Shown: one piece after another, positions 8,454-15,728 of the stretch
Position numbering within the stretch: position 1 is the first letter of the stretch
Layout of the letters: each line of letters starts with the position of its first letter
Position numbers and translations under genes: made by a program
The notes under the pieces: model-generated
Told to the model about the DNA's origin: nothing
The model's database searches: none
Seen by the model: only the letters and a program-made list of their open reading frames with translations
Source of the DNA: WTAW01 sp964540205
GTDB taxonomy: Bacteria; Acidobacteriota; Aminicenantia; Aminicenantales; Aminicenantaceae
Reading direction: 5' to 3'
NCBI GenBank assembly: GCA_964540205.1
Contig: CAZIMJ010000361.1
Span: 1 to 48,583, forward strand
DNA length: 48,583 nucleotides

Positions 8454-8583
8454 TTCCATTACATAAAAAGCGGCAACGAATTCGATCTCTATCACGTACT
8501 ACTATTTGTATCCAAGATTTTTTTAAGCATAATAGAGCTATATGAATTGTACTATTTTTAAATCCATAGGAGCAAGAGCTATT

Positions 8584-10065
8584 ATGACACGTAAAATTCT
8601 TTTAACGACACTTCTGTGTGTGTTTTTTGTAAGCTTTGCCACTGCCCAACAACCAGGTGAGATCAATTACAAAGACGAATCGGTAATGCCTGCAGGGAAA
8701 AAGGGAGAACGGATCCAATCGATCATCGATACTTTTAACTCAAACAATCCTGAACGTATCCGCCGATTCATAGAGGAGGAATGTTCGGAAAGATTCCGAA
8801 ATTATGCCCCCATGGATGAACACATCGATTTGTCTCTCAATACCTTTCGCGAAACCGGAGGCATTACATTCCACAGCATCCGCACTTACGTTCCCGAACG
8901 AAAAGGAGAAACTGTCATCATCCTCAAGGACAAGAATTTTGATTCGTGGCGCTCGATTGTGGTGCAGTTTGCCGATGAGGAGAGCTATCTTGTCAGCTCT
9001 CTTCGCTTTGGTGATGCCCGAACACCCTCAAATGTCACCGAACCTGCCCTCTCATTAAAAGACGTCATCCAGGAAGTCAAAGAACTGATGGCGCGCTTGT
9101 GTGAGCGTGATGTATTTTCGGGAACCGTCCTGATCGCCAAGAGTGAAGACGTCCTGTATTCATTCGCCTGCGGCGAGGCCAGCAAGCGCTTTCACGTACC
9201 CAACAAAATCGATACCAAATTCAACCTCGGCTCGATGAACAAAATGCTCACATCCACTTCGATCGTCCAGCTTGCCGAAAAGGGCAAACTCTCGTTCCAG
9301 GATCCAATTAGCAAATATGTGGATGAGTCGTGGCTGCCTGAAGAGATCACATCGAAAGTGACAATCCACCATTTATTGACTCACACCTCTGGACTGGGGA
9401 GTTATTTCAACGAGACTTTTATGAATGGATCACGCGCGCGTTTCCGGACTCTCGAGGATTTTAAACCTCTTGTCAAGGATGAGAAACTGGCCTTTGAGCC
9501 TGGCAAACGCTTCCGATACAGCAATACCGGAATGTTCTTTCTCGGTGTGGTCATCGAAAGTGTGACCGGCAAGAGCTATTTCGATTACATCCGCGAGAAC
9601 ATATACAAACCTGCGGGGATGACAAACTCCGACAGTTACGAAATGGACATTCCTGTGGAAAACTTGGCGATCGGCTACTATCGGGATCAGGAAAGCCCAA
9701 ACGGATGGAAAAATAACTATTATCTTCACGTGATCAAGGGGGGTCCTGCAGGAGGTGGATTCTCTACGGTCATCGACCTTCATCACTTTGGCAGGGCGCT
9801 TCTGACAGGAAAACTCGTCTCGCCAGAATCATTAGAGGTTATGTGGAAAGACTACTCGGGCGAGTTCTACGGCTATGGATTCAGGATCGACGACGGACCT
9901 CTCGGCAAAGCCGTCGGACACAGTGGCGGCTTCCCAGGTATCAATGCCAATCTTGACATCTTCGTGGATGCCGGATACATCGTCGCAGTTATGACCAATT
10001 ACGACAGAGCCGCAAGCCCGGTTGCCCGCAAGATCAAAAAACTTCTGGAAAGAACAAAAGAATAG
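8584..10065 (+). CDS. Secreted class C beta-lactamase-like serine hydrolase
   Basis: A 493-residue protein with a signal peptide (MTRKILLTTLLCVFFVSFAT). A short NTF2-like or DUF3887-like N-terminal region (about 35-140) is followed by the beta-lactamase fold: S217-M-N-K220 (SxxK), Y312-S-N314 (YxN) and H446-S-G. The motifs are complete, so the enzyme should be active on an ester or amide; the substrate is unknown. I chose the ATG at 8584, not 8542, because AGGAG lies 11 bases upstream and the signal peptide starts there. It is a distant paralogue of the hydrolase at 5503 but lacks the C-terminal DUF3471-like domain. Confidence 0.85.
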   Translation: MTRKILLTTLLCVFFVSFATAQQPGEINYKDESVMPAGKKGERIQSIIDTFNSNNPERIRRFIEEECSERFRNYAPMDEHIDLSLNTFRETGGITFHSIRTYVPERKGETVIILKDKNFDSWRSIVVQFADEESYLVSSLRFGDARTPSNVTEPALSLKDVIQEVKELMARLCERDVFSGTVLIAKSEDVLYSFACGEASKRFHVPNKIDTKFNLGSMNKMLTSTSIVQLAEKGKLSFQDPISKYVDESWLPEEITSKVTIHHLLTHTSGLGSYFNETFMNGSRARFRTLEDFKPLVKDEKLAFEPGKRFRYSNTGMFFLGVVIESVTGKSYFDYIRENIYKPAGMTNSDSYEMDIPVENLAIGYYRDQESPNGWKNNYYLHVIKGGPAGGGFSTVIDLHHFGRALLTGKLVSPESLEVMWKDYSGEFYGYGFRIDDGPLGKAVGHSGGFPGINANLDIFVDAGYIVAVMTNYDRAASPVARKIKKLLERTKE

Positions 10066-10077
10066 GAAAGAGTGCTG

Positions 10078-10118
10078 GGTCTGCTCTCCGAGTGGACCGC
10101 TTACGAAACGCTCTATAC
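10078..10118. repeat. Degenerate GTAGGG-type repeat
   Basis: GCTGGGTCTGCTCTCCGAGT continues to GGACCGCTTACGAAACGCTC and ends near TATAC. On the minus strand it reads GTATAGAGCGTTTCGTAAGC then GGTCC, a diverged version of GTAGGGACCGTTTCCCGAAC in the copy at 8419. The rest of the 199-base gap up to 10264 shows no gene. Confidence 0.35.
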
Positions 10119-10264
10119 ATTCTCCTGGTTTACATTCATGATGCTGGGCTCTTTCCCAGAATATCCTGCGCCTTTGTCAACTAAGAGGATATTGTTATAT
10201 AGCTGGCAACTCCCATCTGAATAAAGGTGATGAGAGTTATCTGTTATAAAAAGGAGTTGGGACA

Positions 10265-10843
10265 ATGCAAAAAGCATCAAAACTCAGCCTTTTTTTTATT
10301 TCGATAGCTTTCGCGACTTCCTTGATTTGGACACAGACTCAGGACCTCAGCAAGTATGAGAAACTGAAAAATCCACAAATTCGAAAAATGCCAGACAAGA
10401 TAAAAATGCTTGTCGTCGAAAAAAAAGGCGACCCAAATGTTGTTACAGGGATGGCGTTTTCAACGTTGTTCAGCACATTTTTCGAGCAACCGGGTGTGAA
10501 AATGGCCCTGCCTCGCGCTTGATGGCTCAACCAATCCAGTGATCCAAGGCATGAATGGGTAGGTCTCTATGCTCTCCCTCTCCCCGAATCTGTGGAAACG
10601 CTGAGATCTCAAGTGGAGGGTGTTAAGATCGATTACTGGGAATACGGGGAAGTGGCCGAGATCCTCCATGCCGGCGCCTACAGCGAGGAAACCTCCACTA
10701 TCGAAAAGCTCTTAGCTTTCATCGCAGAACAGGGCTATGAAATCGCAGGCTCCCACGAGGAAGAATATCTCAGAGGTCCTGAATCAGGCACCGATACCTC
10801 AAAGTACATGACGATCATTCGCTATCAAGTCAGAAAAAACTAA
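10265..10843 (+). pseudogene. Secreted GyrI-like small-molecule-binding protein, interrupted by one in-frame TGA
   Basis: The two halves (10265-10522 and 10523-10843) lie in the same frame and are separated only by TGA at 10520-10522. Read through, they make 192 residues: a signal peptide (ASKLSLFFISIAFATSLIW), then a GyrI-like/AraC effector-binding fold (KMLVVEKKGDPN, EWVGLYALPLPES, GEVAEILHAGAYSEE, EYLRGPESGTD, YMTIIRYQV). The conserved C-terminal half shows no other damage, so this is either a fresh nonsense mutation, an assembly error, or recoding. CGA to TGA is the simplest change. The AAGGAG ribosome site before 10265 is intact. Confidence 0.7.
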
Positions 10844-10850
10844 AGCTAGT

Positions 10851-10875
10851 AAAAAGGGGACTGTCCCCTATTTTT
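10851..10875. repeat. Minimal GGGGACAG-family hairpin
   Basis: AAAAAGGGGAC-T-GTCCCCTATTTTT, a near-perfect palindrome with a one-base centre. It sits 8 bases after the GyrI-like gene and may terminate it. Its right edge contributes to the -35 box of the next promoter. Confidence 0.7.
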
Positions 10876-10902
10876 GACCCCTCCTCTCCCCTGTGGTATA
10901 AA
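10874..10902 (+). promoter_or_regulatory. Sigma-70-type promoter for the WbqC-like gene
   Basis: TTGACC at 10874-10879, a 17-base spacer, and TATAAA at 10897-10902 with a TG one base before it (extended -10). The spacing is ideal. Transcription would start near 10909, which is after the ATG at 10903 and supports the downstream start at 10936. Confidence 0.6.
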
Positions 10903-10935
10903 ATGTTTATCAATCCGGGAATCGACTTGAGCAAA

Positions 10936-11649
10936 ATGCGTATCTGTTTTAACCAACCTGGTTTCATCCCATGGGGAGGTTTTTTTGCCCGGCTCCTTCA
11001 CTCCGACAAGATGGTCCTTTTGGACGACACTCTTCTGGCCCGAGGATTCACCTATGTCAATCGCAACCGTATCAAAGGTCCCTCCGGCGAAGTTTGGATC
11101 TCTGTCTCTCTCAAACGAAAAGGTCGGGGCCGCCAGAAGATCAAAAACCTTGAAATCCATGGAAAAAAACGCTGGGCCAAAGATTTTCTCCTGACGCTGC
11201 AGCATTTCTACGCTCAATCTCTTTATCTCGAGCCGATATATTCGGAAATAAAGGCCATCCTCGAAACTCAAGAGGAAGGCTTTCTCGCCATGGTTTTTGC
11301 CCTTCTGAAAATCCTCAAAAAGAACCTCAATATCGAAAAAGAGCTTGTCCTGCAGTCAGAGTTAGGAGTTACAGGAAAAGGCACTGACCTGCTTATATCC
11401 ATCGCCAAAGAGCTCGGAGCCGATGAAGTGCTCGTGCCCTACTTTTCGCGAAAAGTCGTCGACTGGGCCCCATTTCAGAAAGAGAAAATTCCCATCCATT
11501 TCCTCCGCTACGATCCCCCCCAATATCCCCAATTCTGGGGGCATTACCTCAAAAGGCTCTCTGCCATAGATCTCATTCTTTGCTGTGGCCCGAGCGGCCG
11601 ACGCGTCATTGAAAATGGATCTTATCTCTATGAAAAAGGTGGGGACTAG
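10936..11649 (+). CDS. WbqC-like family protein
   Basis: A 237-residue cytosolic protein matching the WbqC family: the N-terminal block ICFNQPGFIPWGGFFARLLH, then VLLDDTLLARGFTYVNRNRI with the family's NRNRIK motif, and a VWISVSL strand. WbqC-like proteins are found in polysaccharide and sugar-nucleotide loci, sometimes as putative acyl or amino transferases, but the reaction is unsettled. I start at 10936, not 10903, because the promoter at 10874-10902 would begin transcription between the two ATGs and the family alignment begins here. The last codons (EKGGD and stop) read through AAAAAGGTGGGGAC, part of the GGGGACAG repeat family, so the C-terminus looks altered by a repeat. Confidence 0.7.
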   Translation: MRICFNQPGFIPWGGFFARLLHSDKMVLLDDTLLARGFTYVNRNRIKGPSGEVWISVSLKRKGRGRQKIKNLEIHGKKRWAKDFLLTLQHFYAQSLYLEPIYSEIKAILETQEEGFLAMVFALLKILKKNLNIEKELVLQSELGVTGKGTDLLISIAKELGADEVLVPYFSRKVVDWAPFQKEKIPIHFLRYDPPQYPQFWGHYLKRLSAIDLILCCGPSGRRVIENGSYLYEKGGD

Positions 11650-11747
11650 ACCCATTTTACCACTAAGAACCATTCCCTAATGGTCCTCTCCTCAAAAAGA
11701 CAAACAGATATGGGGAGATCCACTGGAAGGATGTGAGGCAGAAACAC

Positions 11748-11768
11748 GTAAAACCGAACGGGTTTTAC
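11748..11768 (-). terminator. Hairpin, possible terminator
   Basis: A perfect 8-bp stem GTAAAACC / GGTTTTAC with a 5-base loop. It lies over and just past the stop of the remnant frame at 11765-12001, downstream of the membrane-protein gene at 12002. The T run after the stem is short, so a terminator role is tentative. Confidence 0.35.
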
Positions 11769-12001
11769 TTCTGTTCAGGCATATACGAAAGATCGAGTCT
11801 AAATATACCTGTCTTATATTCGTATTTTCTCAAGTGTGATGCAAATTTCTTCCAAAGACTTGCCATTTCACTTCCAGCCATTTCTTCTGACTTTTCCGAC
11901 TTTCCGAATAGATCGGTAAGAGATGTTCCCCGAATAACATAAAAATATGCCGATTTCCTTTTTAACCCAAAAGACTGATCGCACTCATAATACCACCAGA
12001 T
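11765..12001 (-). pseudogene. C-terminal gene remnant, same family as 44192-44548
   Basis: Immediately after the TAG of the gene at 12002, the same frame stays open for 78 codons with no start codon near its beginning. The reading is protein-like: SAYFYVIRGTSLTDLFG, MASLWKKFASHLRKY, FRLDLSYMPEQK and stop. The C-terminal pattern (W..K......KY......LSY.P then a charged tail) matches the remnant at 44192-44548 (KMMKYV, KELSYTPSKKEE). Both therefore look like 3' ends of one secreted-protein family that lost their 5' parts. Confidence 0.45.
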
Positions 12002-12751
12002 CTATTCCCGGACAATCGGAGATGCTTTGGGATTTAGGGGATTGATGCGGGCGGCCAAAGAGAAAAGGAAAGGATATCTGCTCTTGAGATGTTCTGTATA
12101 GGCGATCCACTCCGTTATAATCATGGAATAGGCTCTTCGGATATCTGTTTTGAGGTGAGTAATATCAGTTTCGGGAAGATCCCTGAACGATTCACGAAAA
12201 CTCAATTCTTCGGAGAGATGGAAAATTGCCCAAAGCAGATCTGTAAAGCGTTGATTTTCAAAAATATTTGGATTCTCCAAAAGTCGTACAAGAAAAGAGC
12301 GTTTCATTCTGAAAAAATCATGGAGCTCTTTCAATCTCTCCGGATCAAAAACAACGCTGTATTTGAAAGATGCGGCTTTGGATTCTGCCTCAAGAAAGCT
12401 TTTTTTGTTCCATTGGGAACTTATAAGAACCTCTCTTTCCAGCTCATCGGCATTTTCCACAAAATCACTGAATCGGTGTAAGAGTTCCATTCCAACCTCG
12501 CTGAAAAAAGTGCCGATGACCATATTCAGTTTCTGGAGTATGGCCTTTTTTTCTCTTATGGATAGAAGCCGCTCAATGATCAGAAGGACTAAAAGAACAT
12601 CGATAAAAAGGAATCCGAAATCTCCGATCATATAGATAAAGATATGATGCGCATCATGGAAAATAAAATAGTGAATCGTGTAGAACACCGCAGAAGCCAA
12701 GGCAAGAAGCAACGCAATTCGAAACGTCCAGCTTTTAAATATTTTTTTCAT
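12002..12751 (-). CDS. Two-helix membrane protein of unknown function
   Basis: A 249-residue protein. Two membrane helices lie at about residues 10-30 (FRIALLLALASAVFYTIHYF) and 36-60 (HHIFIYMIGDFGFLFIDVLL). A cytoplasmic domain of about 185 residues, mainly helical and charged, follows (REKKAILQKLNMVIGTFFSE, SFRESFRDLPETDITHLKTD). The HDAHHIFIYMIGD segment and the following REK region recall a widespread uncharacterised membrane family, but I cannot name a function. It lies 120 bp after the hdr operon on the same strand. The gap has no obvious promoter, so read-through is possible. Confidence 0.6.
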   Translation of the reverse strand: MKKIFKSWTFRIALLLALASAVFYTIHYFIFHDAHHIFIYMIGDFGFLFIDVLLVLLIIERLLSIREKKAILQKLNMVIGTFFSEVGMELLHRFSDFVENADELEREVLISSQWNKKSFLEAESKAASFKYSVVFDPERLKELHDFFRMKRSFLVRLLENPNIFENQRFTDLLWAIFHLSEELSFRESFRDLPETDITHLKTDIRRAYSMIITEWIAYTEHLKSRYPFLFSLAARINPLNPKASPIVRE

Positions 12752-12871
12752 AGAGGCACCTGCATTCTGATTTATTCAGTGATGTCGTATAAATGAAAAC
12801 TCAGAGAAATACTCTATGGCAAAACTCTACAATTGGCAAGCCATAGCAACGATTCCCAAGCTAAAGTGGCC

Positions 12872-13297
12872 TTAGAGAAAGATCTCTTCGCGAAGTGGAT
12901 TTGCCCCTAACTCTTTGACCTTTTCTGAATATTCCTTGGTGACTTGTGCATATCGCGGCGCTTCTGATGCGGACACCCACCAGAGTCCGATGCGCTCTTT
13001 GTCCAAGCCCAGAGTCCCCAGAATATGCTGAAGCATCACATACCTTCGGCGCGCATTATAGTTTCCCTTTTGGTAATGGCAGTCCCCGGGATGGCAGCCC
13101 ATCATCATGATCCCATCTGCCCCTTTAAGATAGCCTTTGAGGATAAAAAGTGGATCAATTCGTCCTGAACACATGACTCTGACAACCCTCAAAGAGGCGG
13201 GGATCTTCATGCGGGCCGTACCGGCAAGATCCGCACCTGTGTAGGAACACCAATTGCAAAGAAATCCGATGATCGTAGGCGTAAATGTTTCATTCAT
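12872..13297 (-). CDS. mvhD: MvhD/FrhD-type hydrogenase iron-sulfur subunit (copy 2)
   Basis: A 141-residue protein with the MvhD signature: FLCNWCSYTGADLAG, then VVRVMCSGRID, GADGIMMMGCHPGDCHYQKG and NARRR. The five cysteines (CxxC, C, CHPGDC) are those that bind the [2Fe-2S] cluster in MvhD, which passes electrons to HdrA. The ATG at 13297 is preferred over the one at 13303: AAGGTG then has normal spacing, and the length equals the paralogue at 18742-19167. It is the last gene of the operon, 34 bp after the FrhB-like gene. Confidence 0.85.
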   Translation of the reverse strand: MNETFTPTIIGFLCNWCSYTGADLAGTARMKIPASLRVVRVMCSGRIDPLFILKGYLKGADGIMMMGCHPGDCHYQKGNYNARRRYVMLQHILGTLGLDKERIGLWWVSASEAPRYAQVTKEYSEKVKELGANPLREEIFL

Positions 13298-13337
13298 ATT
13301 CATTCACCTTTAGATGAAGTGTCGAAATTAAAAATAA

Positions 13338-14450
13338 TCATTGTTCCCCGATTTCCACAAATTCTTGTTCTTTATAGGTCCCCGATGGAACAGGCTCTTC
13401 AACATCCCTTCCGGGGATATATTCAAAAACTTCCTGAAGAGGAACACTCACTCTTGAGAATATCGTGGCCACGGGAATATTGACCGGGCAGACATCCGAA
13501 CACATACCGCAACTCACACACGATACAGCCATGTGACTCATCCGTCCTAAATGAAAGAAAATATTACCAGGTGGCACTTTAAGACCACCTTTGAGCTGAA
13601 GCTCGGATTTGACACTGCTCGGTTGATACTCGAGTGTTTTCGAATCAAAATCGCATAACGTGCAGCAGCAAATGGGACAGACATGGCTGCATCCGTGACA
13701 CCCCAAGCATGGAGCAAATGTTTTGACAATCGCTTTCAACCCTTCGTGTTCGTTGTCGAAATCCTCAAAGATCTTGGTCTTTTGCTCCTTTCTTCTTTTC
13801 CTCAACTCTTCTATTTTTGCGGATTCAATGTCTTCCGAAGTTTTGCTTCCAGGAACACCGGCAGCATATTCCTGTCCCTTTTGAGTATTCAGAAAAATGG
13901 TGCACTGTTTGTCTAAATCTTCCCTCCCCGCTGCCGCGATCACCATATCCGCATTTTGAGGAATAAAATCTTCACACATCTGGCATGTTTCCCTAAGTTC
14001 AGGATCGATATCCGCTTTTTTTACAGATTCCCAATATTGAGCTTGACGACTTTTTTGATTATTTCCTTTCAAAATTTTCAGAGGATAGACACCCCCACAG
14101 GTTACGCTAATGAGCAGGATATTTTCCAGATTTCCTTGAATTCTTTTGACGAGCTCGATAAATGCTCTGAGCTCACAGGGCCGAAGGACAGCGGCAACGG
14201 GTTCCTGTGTTGGACCTTGGAGAGTAAAGTCCGAAAGGACTTTTCCGGCATTTACGGGCATGAATGGATAGAGAGGGCGTGCATTCTGAAGTTCCTCCAC
14301 ATTGGAAATGAGCGAGTACGCCACTGCTCCATTGTCATTCATCTTTCTTAGGGTGAAGACACCTTTAATTTTTTCGGCTTTGAGCAGAGATTCGAGCAAT
14401 TCCTGGACCGCTTCTTCAATTCCTTTATTGATTTTTAATGCTTCAGACAT
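13338..14450 (-). CDS. FrhB/FdhB-like iron-sulfur flavoprotein subunit (copy 2)
   Basis: A 370-residue protein. The N-terminal half matches the FrhB/FdhB beta-subunit domain of coenzyme F420 hydrogenase/dehydrogenase: VLRPCELRAFIELVKR, then CQMCEDFIPQNADMVIAAAG. The C-terminal half carries CLGCHGCSHVCPICCCTLCD and, about 70 residues on, CVSCGMCSDVCPVNIP, that is, several [4Fe-4S] sites. In HdrA-MvhD systems FrhB/FdhB-like proteins exchange electrons with F420, formate modules or other partners. The start is the ATG at 14448-14450 with GGAGG upstream. It overlaps the preceding gene by 8 bases, implying translational coupling. A longer frame to 14669 is rejected as shadow. Confidence 0.8.
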   Translation of the reverse strand: MSEALKINKGIEEAVQELLESLLKAEKIKGVFTLRKMNDNGAVAYSLISNVEELQNARPLYPFMPVNAGKVLSDFTLQGPTQEPVAAVLRPCELRAFIELVKRIQGNLENILLISVTCGGVYPLKILKGNNQKSRQAQYWESVKKADIDPELRETCQMCEDFIPQNADMVIAAAGREDLDKQCTIFLNTQKGQEYAAGVPGSKTSEDIESAKIEELRKRRKEQKTKIFEDFDNEHEGLKAIVKTFAPCLGCHGCSHVCPICCCTLCDFDSKTLEYQPSSVKSELQLKGGLKVPPGNIFFHLGRMSHMAVSCVSCGMCSDVCPVNIPVATIFSRVSVPLQEVFEYIPGRDVEEPVPSGTYKEQEFVEIGEQ

Positions 14451-15720
14451 TGTCTTTTTCCTCCACAGACAACATTTCTGCGTGTTCATTCGGTGTTTCC
14501 ACATCACCAAATTCATCTTCACAAAAGGTCTGTAACGGCAGTGTCTCTCCCCTGGCTCTTCCCGGAACATAATGAAAATACTCCTGAGCCTGGTCGCCCA
14601 CTGCTGTGAATGTTTGAGCCACGGGGATCGACATGGGACAAGCATCTTCACAAGCGCCGCACGAAACACAAGAGAGGGCCATGTGCGACATACGTCCTAT
14701 ATGGAAGAACAGAGTATCCAGTGGAAAACGTAAGGCACCTCTTTTTTCCGCTCTTTCCAGATAAGCATCCGGAGAGAGTTTCAATAACTGCGAGTCAAAG
14801 TAACACTGCTGGCAGTAGCATACAGGACAGGCATTCATGCAATTATGGCAATTTATACATTCATCAAAAATTATTGCCAATTTTTCGGCCCCTTTAATCT
14901 TTATGTTCCATTCTTTATGAAAAGTCGTTCTTTTATTGCGTTTTATTTCTCTGATCCTTTGGACTTCAGATTCCCAGTCCACCAGGGATTCCTGCGCTGA
15001 TAGATCAACTTTTTCAAGCAGGTCTTCACCTCTGGGAGTGACAGGCAAAAGAAAGATTTTTTCATTCTTTCCACCAATAAGGCCTATGTGAATATCAGCA
15101 ACAGGCATCTCTGCCTCATCTTCTGTTGGGAGAGATTGCGGTGAGGATGGAGCCAGGCAAAATAGACTGAATTGATCACAGATCTGGCATACAGGCCTTA
15201 AAGAGTTATTTTCTCCCCATTTCTCAAGAGACTGTTCAAATTTTTTGGCCATTTCTTGGGGATCACTCATATAATCGGATAGTGGCACGGCGCCCGGACA
15301 ATCTATGCTGAAAAAGATAAAATCATCCAAGTCAAGCTGTTTTAATTTAGAAAGTTCGACAGCAGCCCTGATCTCACACGGTCTCATCACTGCACCGATC
15401 TTCCCTTCCAGCTCTCCATGTCCGGTTAAGCTCGAGAGAGCTTTTCCCCCTTGGACTGTCATGATAGGGGGTAAAGGATTAGCTAAATCGAGTAAAGAAT
15501 CCTCATGCACGAGAAGCCACGCATAAGATTCCGTATCAGGGATTTTGCTTGGAATGAGGATCGCATCCAGGTATTTATTTTCTAAGAATTGTTTCAGGAG
15601 ATTTATTATAGCCTTATTTCGACCTTCATCAGCAGGAATAATTTTACCTGTTGCAGCCTTTGCGTTATTCTTCTCTTGTACAGAATCCATCGATTTTTTC
15701 CTCTTTTTTGGCTTTTTCAT
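14443..15720 (-). CDS. FrhB/FdhB-like iron-sulfur flavoprotein subunit (copy 1)
   Basis: A 425-residue paralogue of the next gene with the same order of motifs: VMRPCEIRAAVELSKLKQLD, VCQICDQF, VADIHIG, then CINCHNCMNACPVCYCQQCY and CVSCGACEDACPMSIP, each followed by the shared HIGRMSHMAL-type and YVPGR blocks. It has an additional basic N-terminal tail of about 25 residues (MKKPKKRKKSMDS) that may be unstructured. It lies 8 bases after the long hdrA gene and overlaps the second FrhB-like gene by 8 bases. The predicted complex is cytosolic, since no membrane helix is present. The electron partner is not evident. Confidence 0.8.
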   Translation of the reverse strand: MKKPKKRKKSMDSVQEKNNAKAATGKIIPADEGRNKAIINLLKQFLENKYLDAILIPSKIPDTESYAWLLVHEDSLLDLANPLPPIMTVQGGKALSSLTGHGELEGKIGAVMRPCEIRAAVELSKLKQLDLDDFIFFSIDCPGAVPLSDYMSDPQEMAKKFEQSLEKWGENNSLRPVCQICDQFSLFCLAPSSPQSLPTEDEAEMPVADIHIGLIGGKNEKIFLLPVTPRGEDLLEKVDLSAQESLVDWESEVQRIREIKRNKRTTFHKEWNIKIKGAEKLAIIFDECINCHNCMNACPVCYCQQCYFDSQLLKLSPDAYLERAEKRGALRFPLDTLFFHIGRMSHMALSCVSCGACEDACPMSIPVAQTFTAVGDQAQEYFHYVPGRARGETLPLQTFCEDEFGDVETPNEHAEMLSVEEKDNV

Positions 15721-15728
15721 TCATATTT

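Noticed and set aside
10520..10560. Selenocysteine insertion at the TGA of the GyrI-like gene
   Set aside because: No convincing SECIS-like stem-loop directly after the TGA, and no family precedent known to me. A nonsense mutation is simpler.
2007..10875. CRISPR array from the repeated GGGGACAG units
   Set aside because: Copies are kilobases apart with no regular spacers and no cas genes; they are hairpin repeats.
14451..14669. Longer start for the second FrhB-like gene
   Set aside because: The added residues are the other-frame reading of the upstream FrhB gene; GGAGG fits the ATG at 14450.
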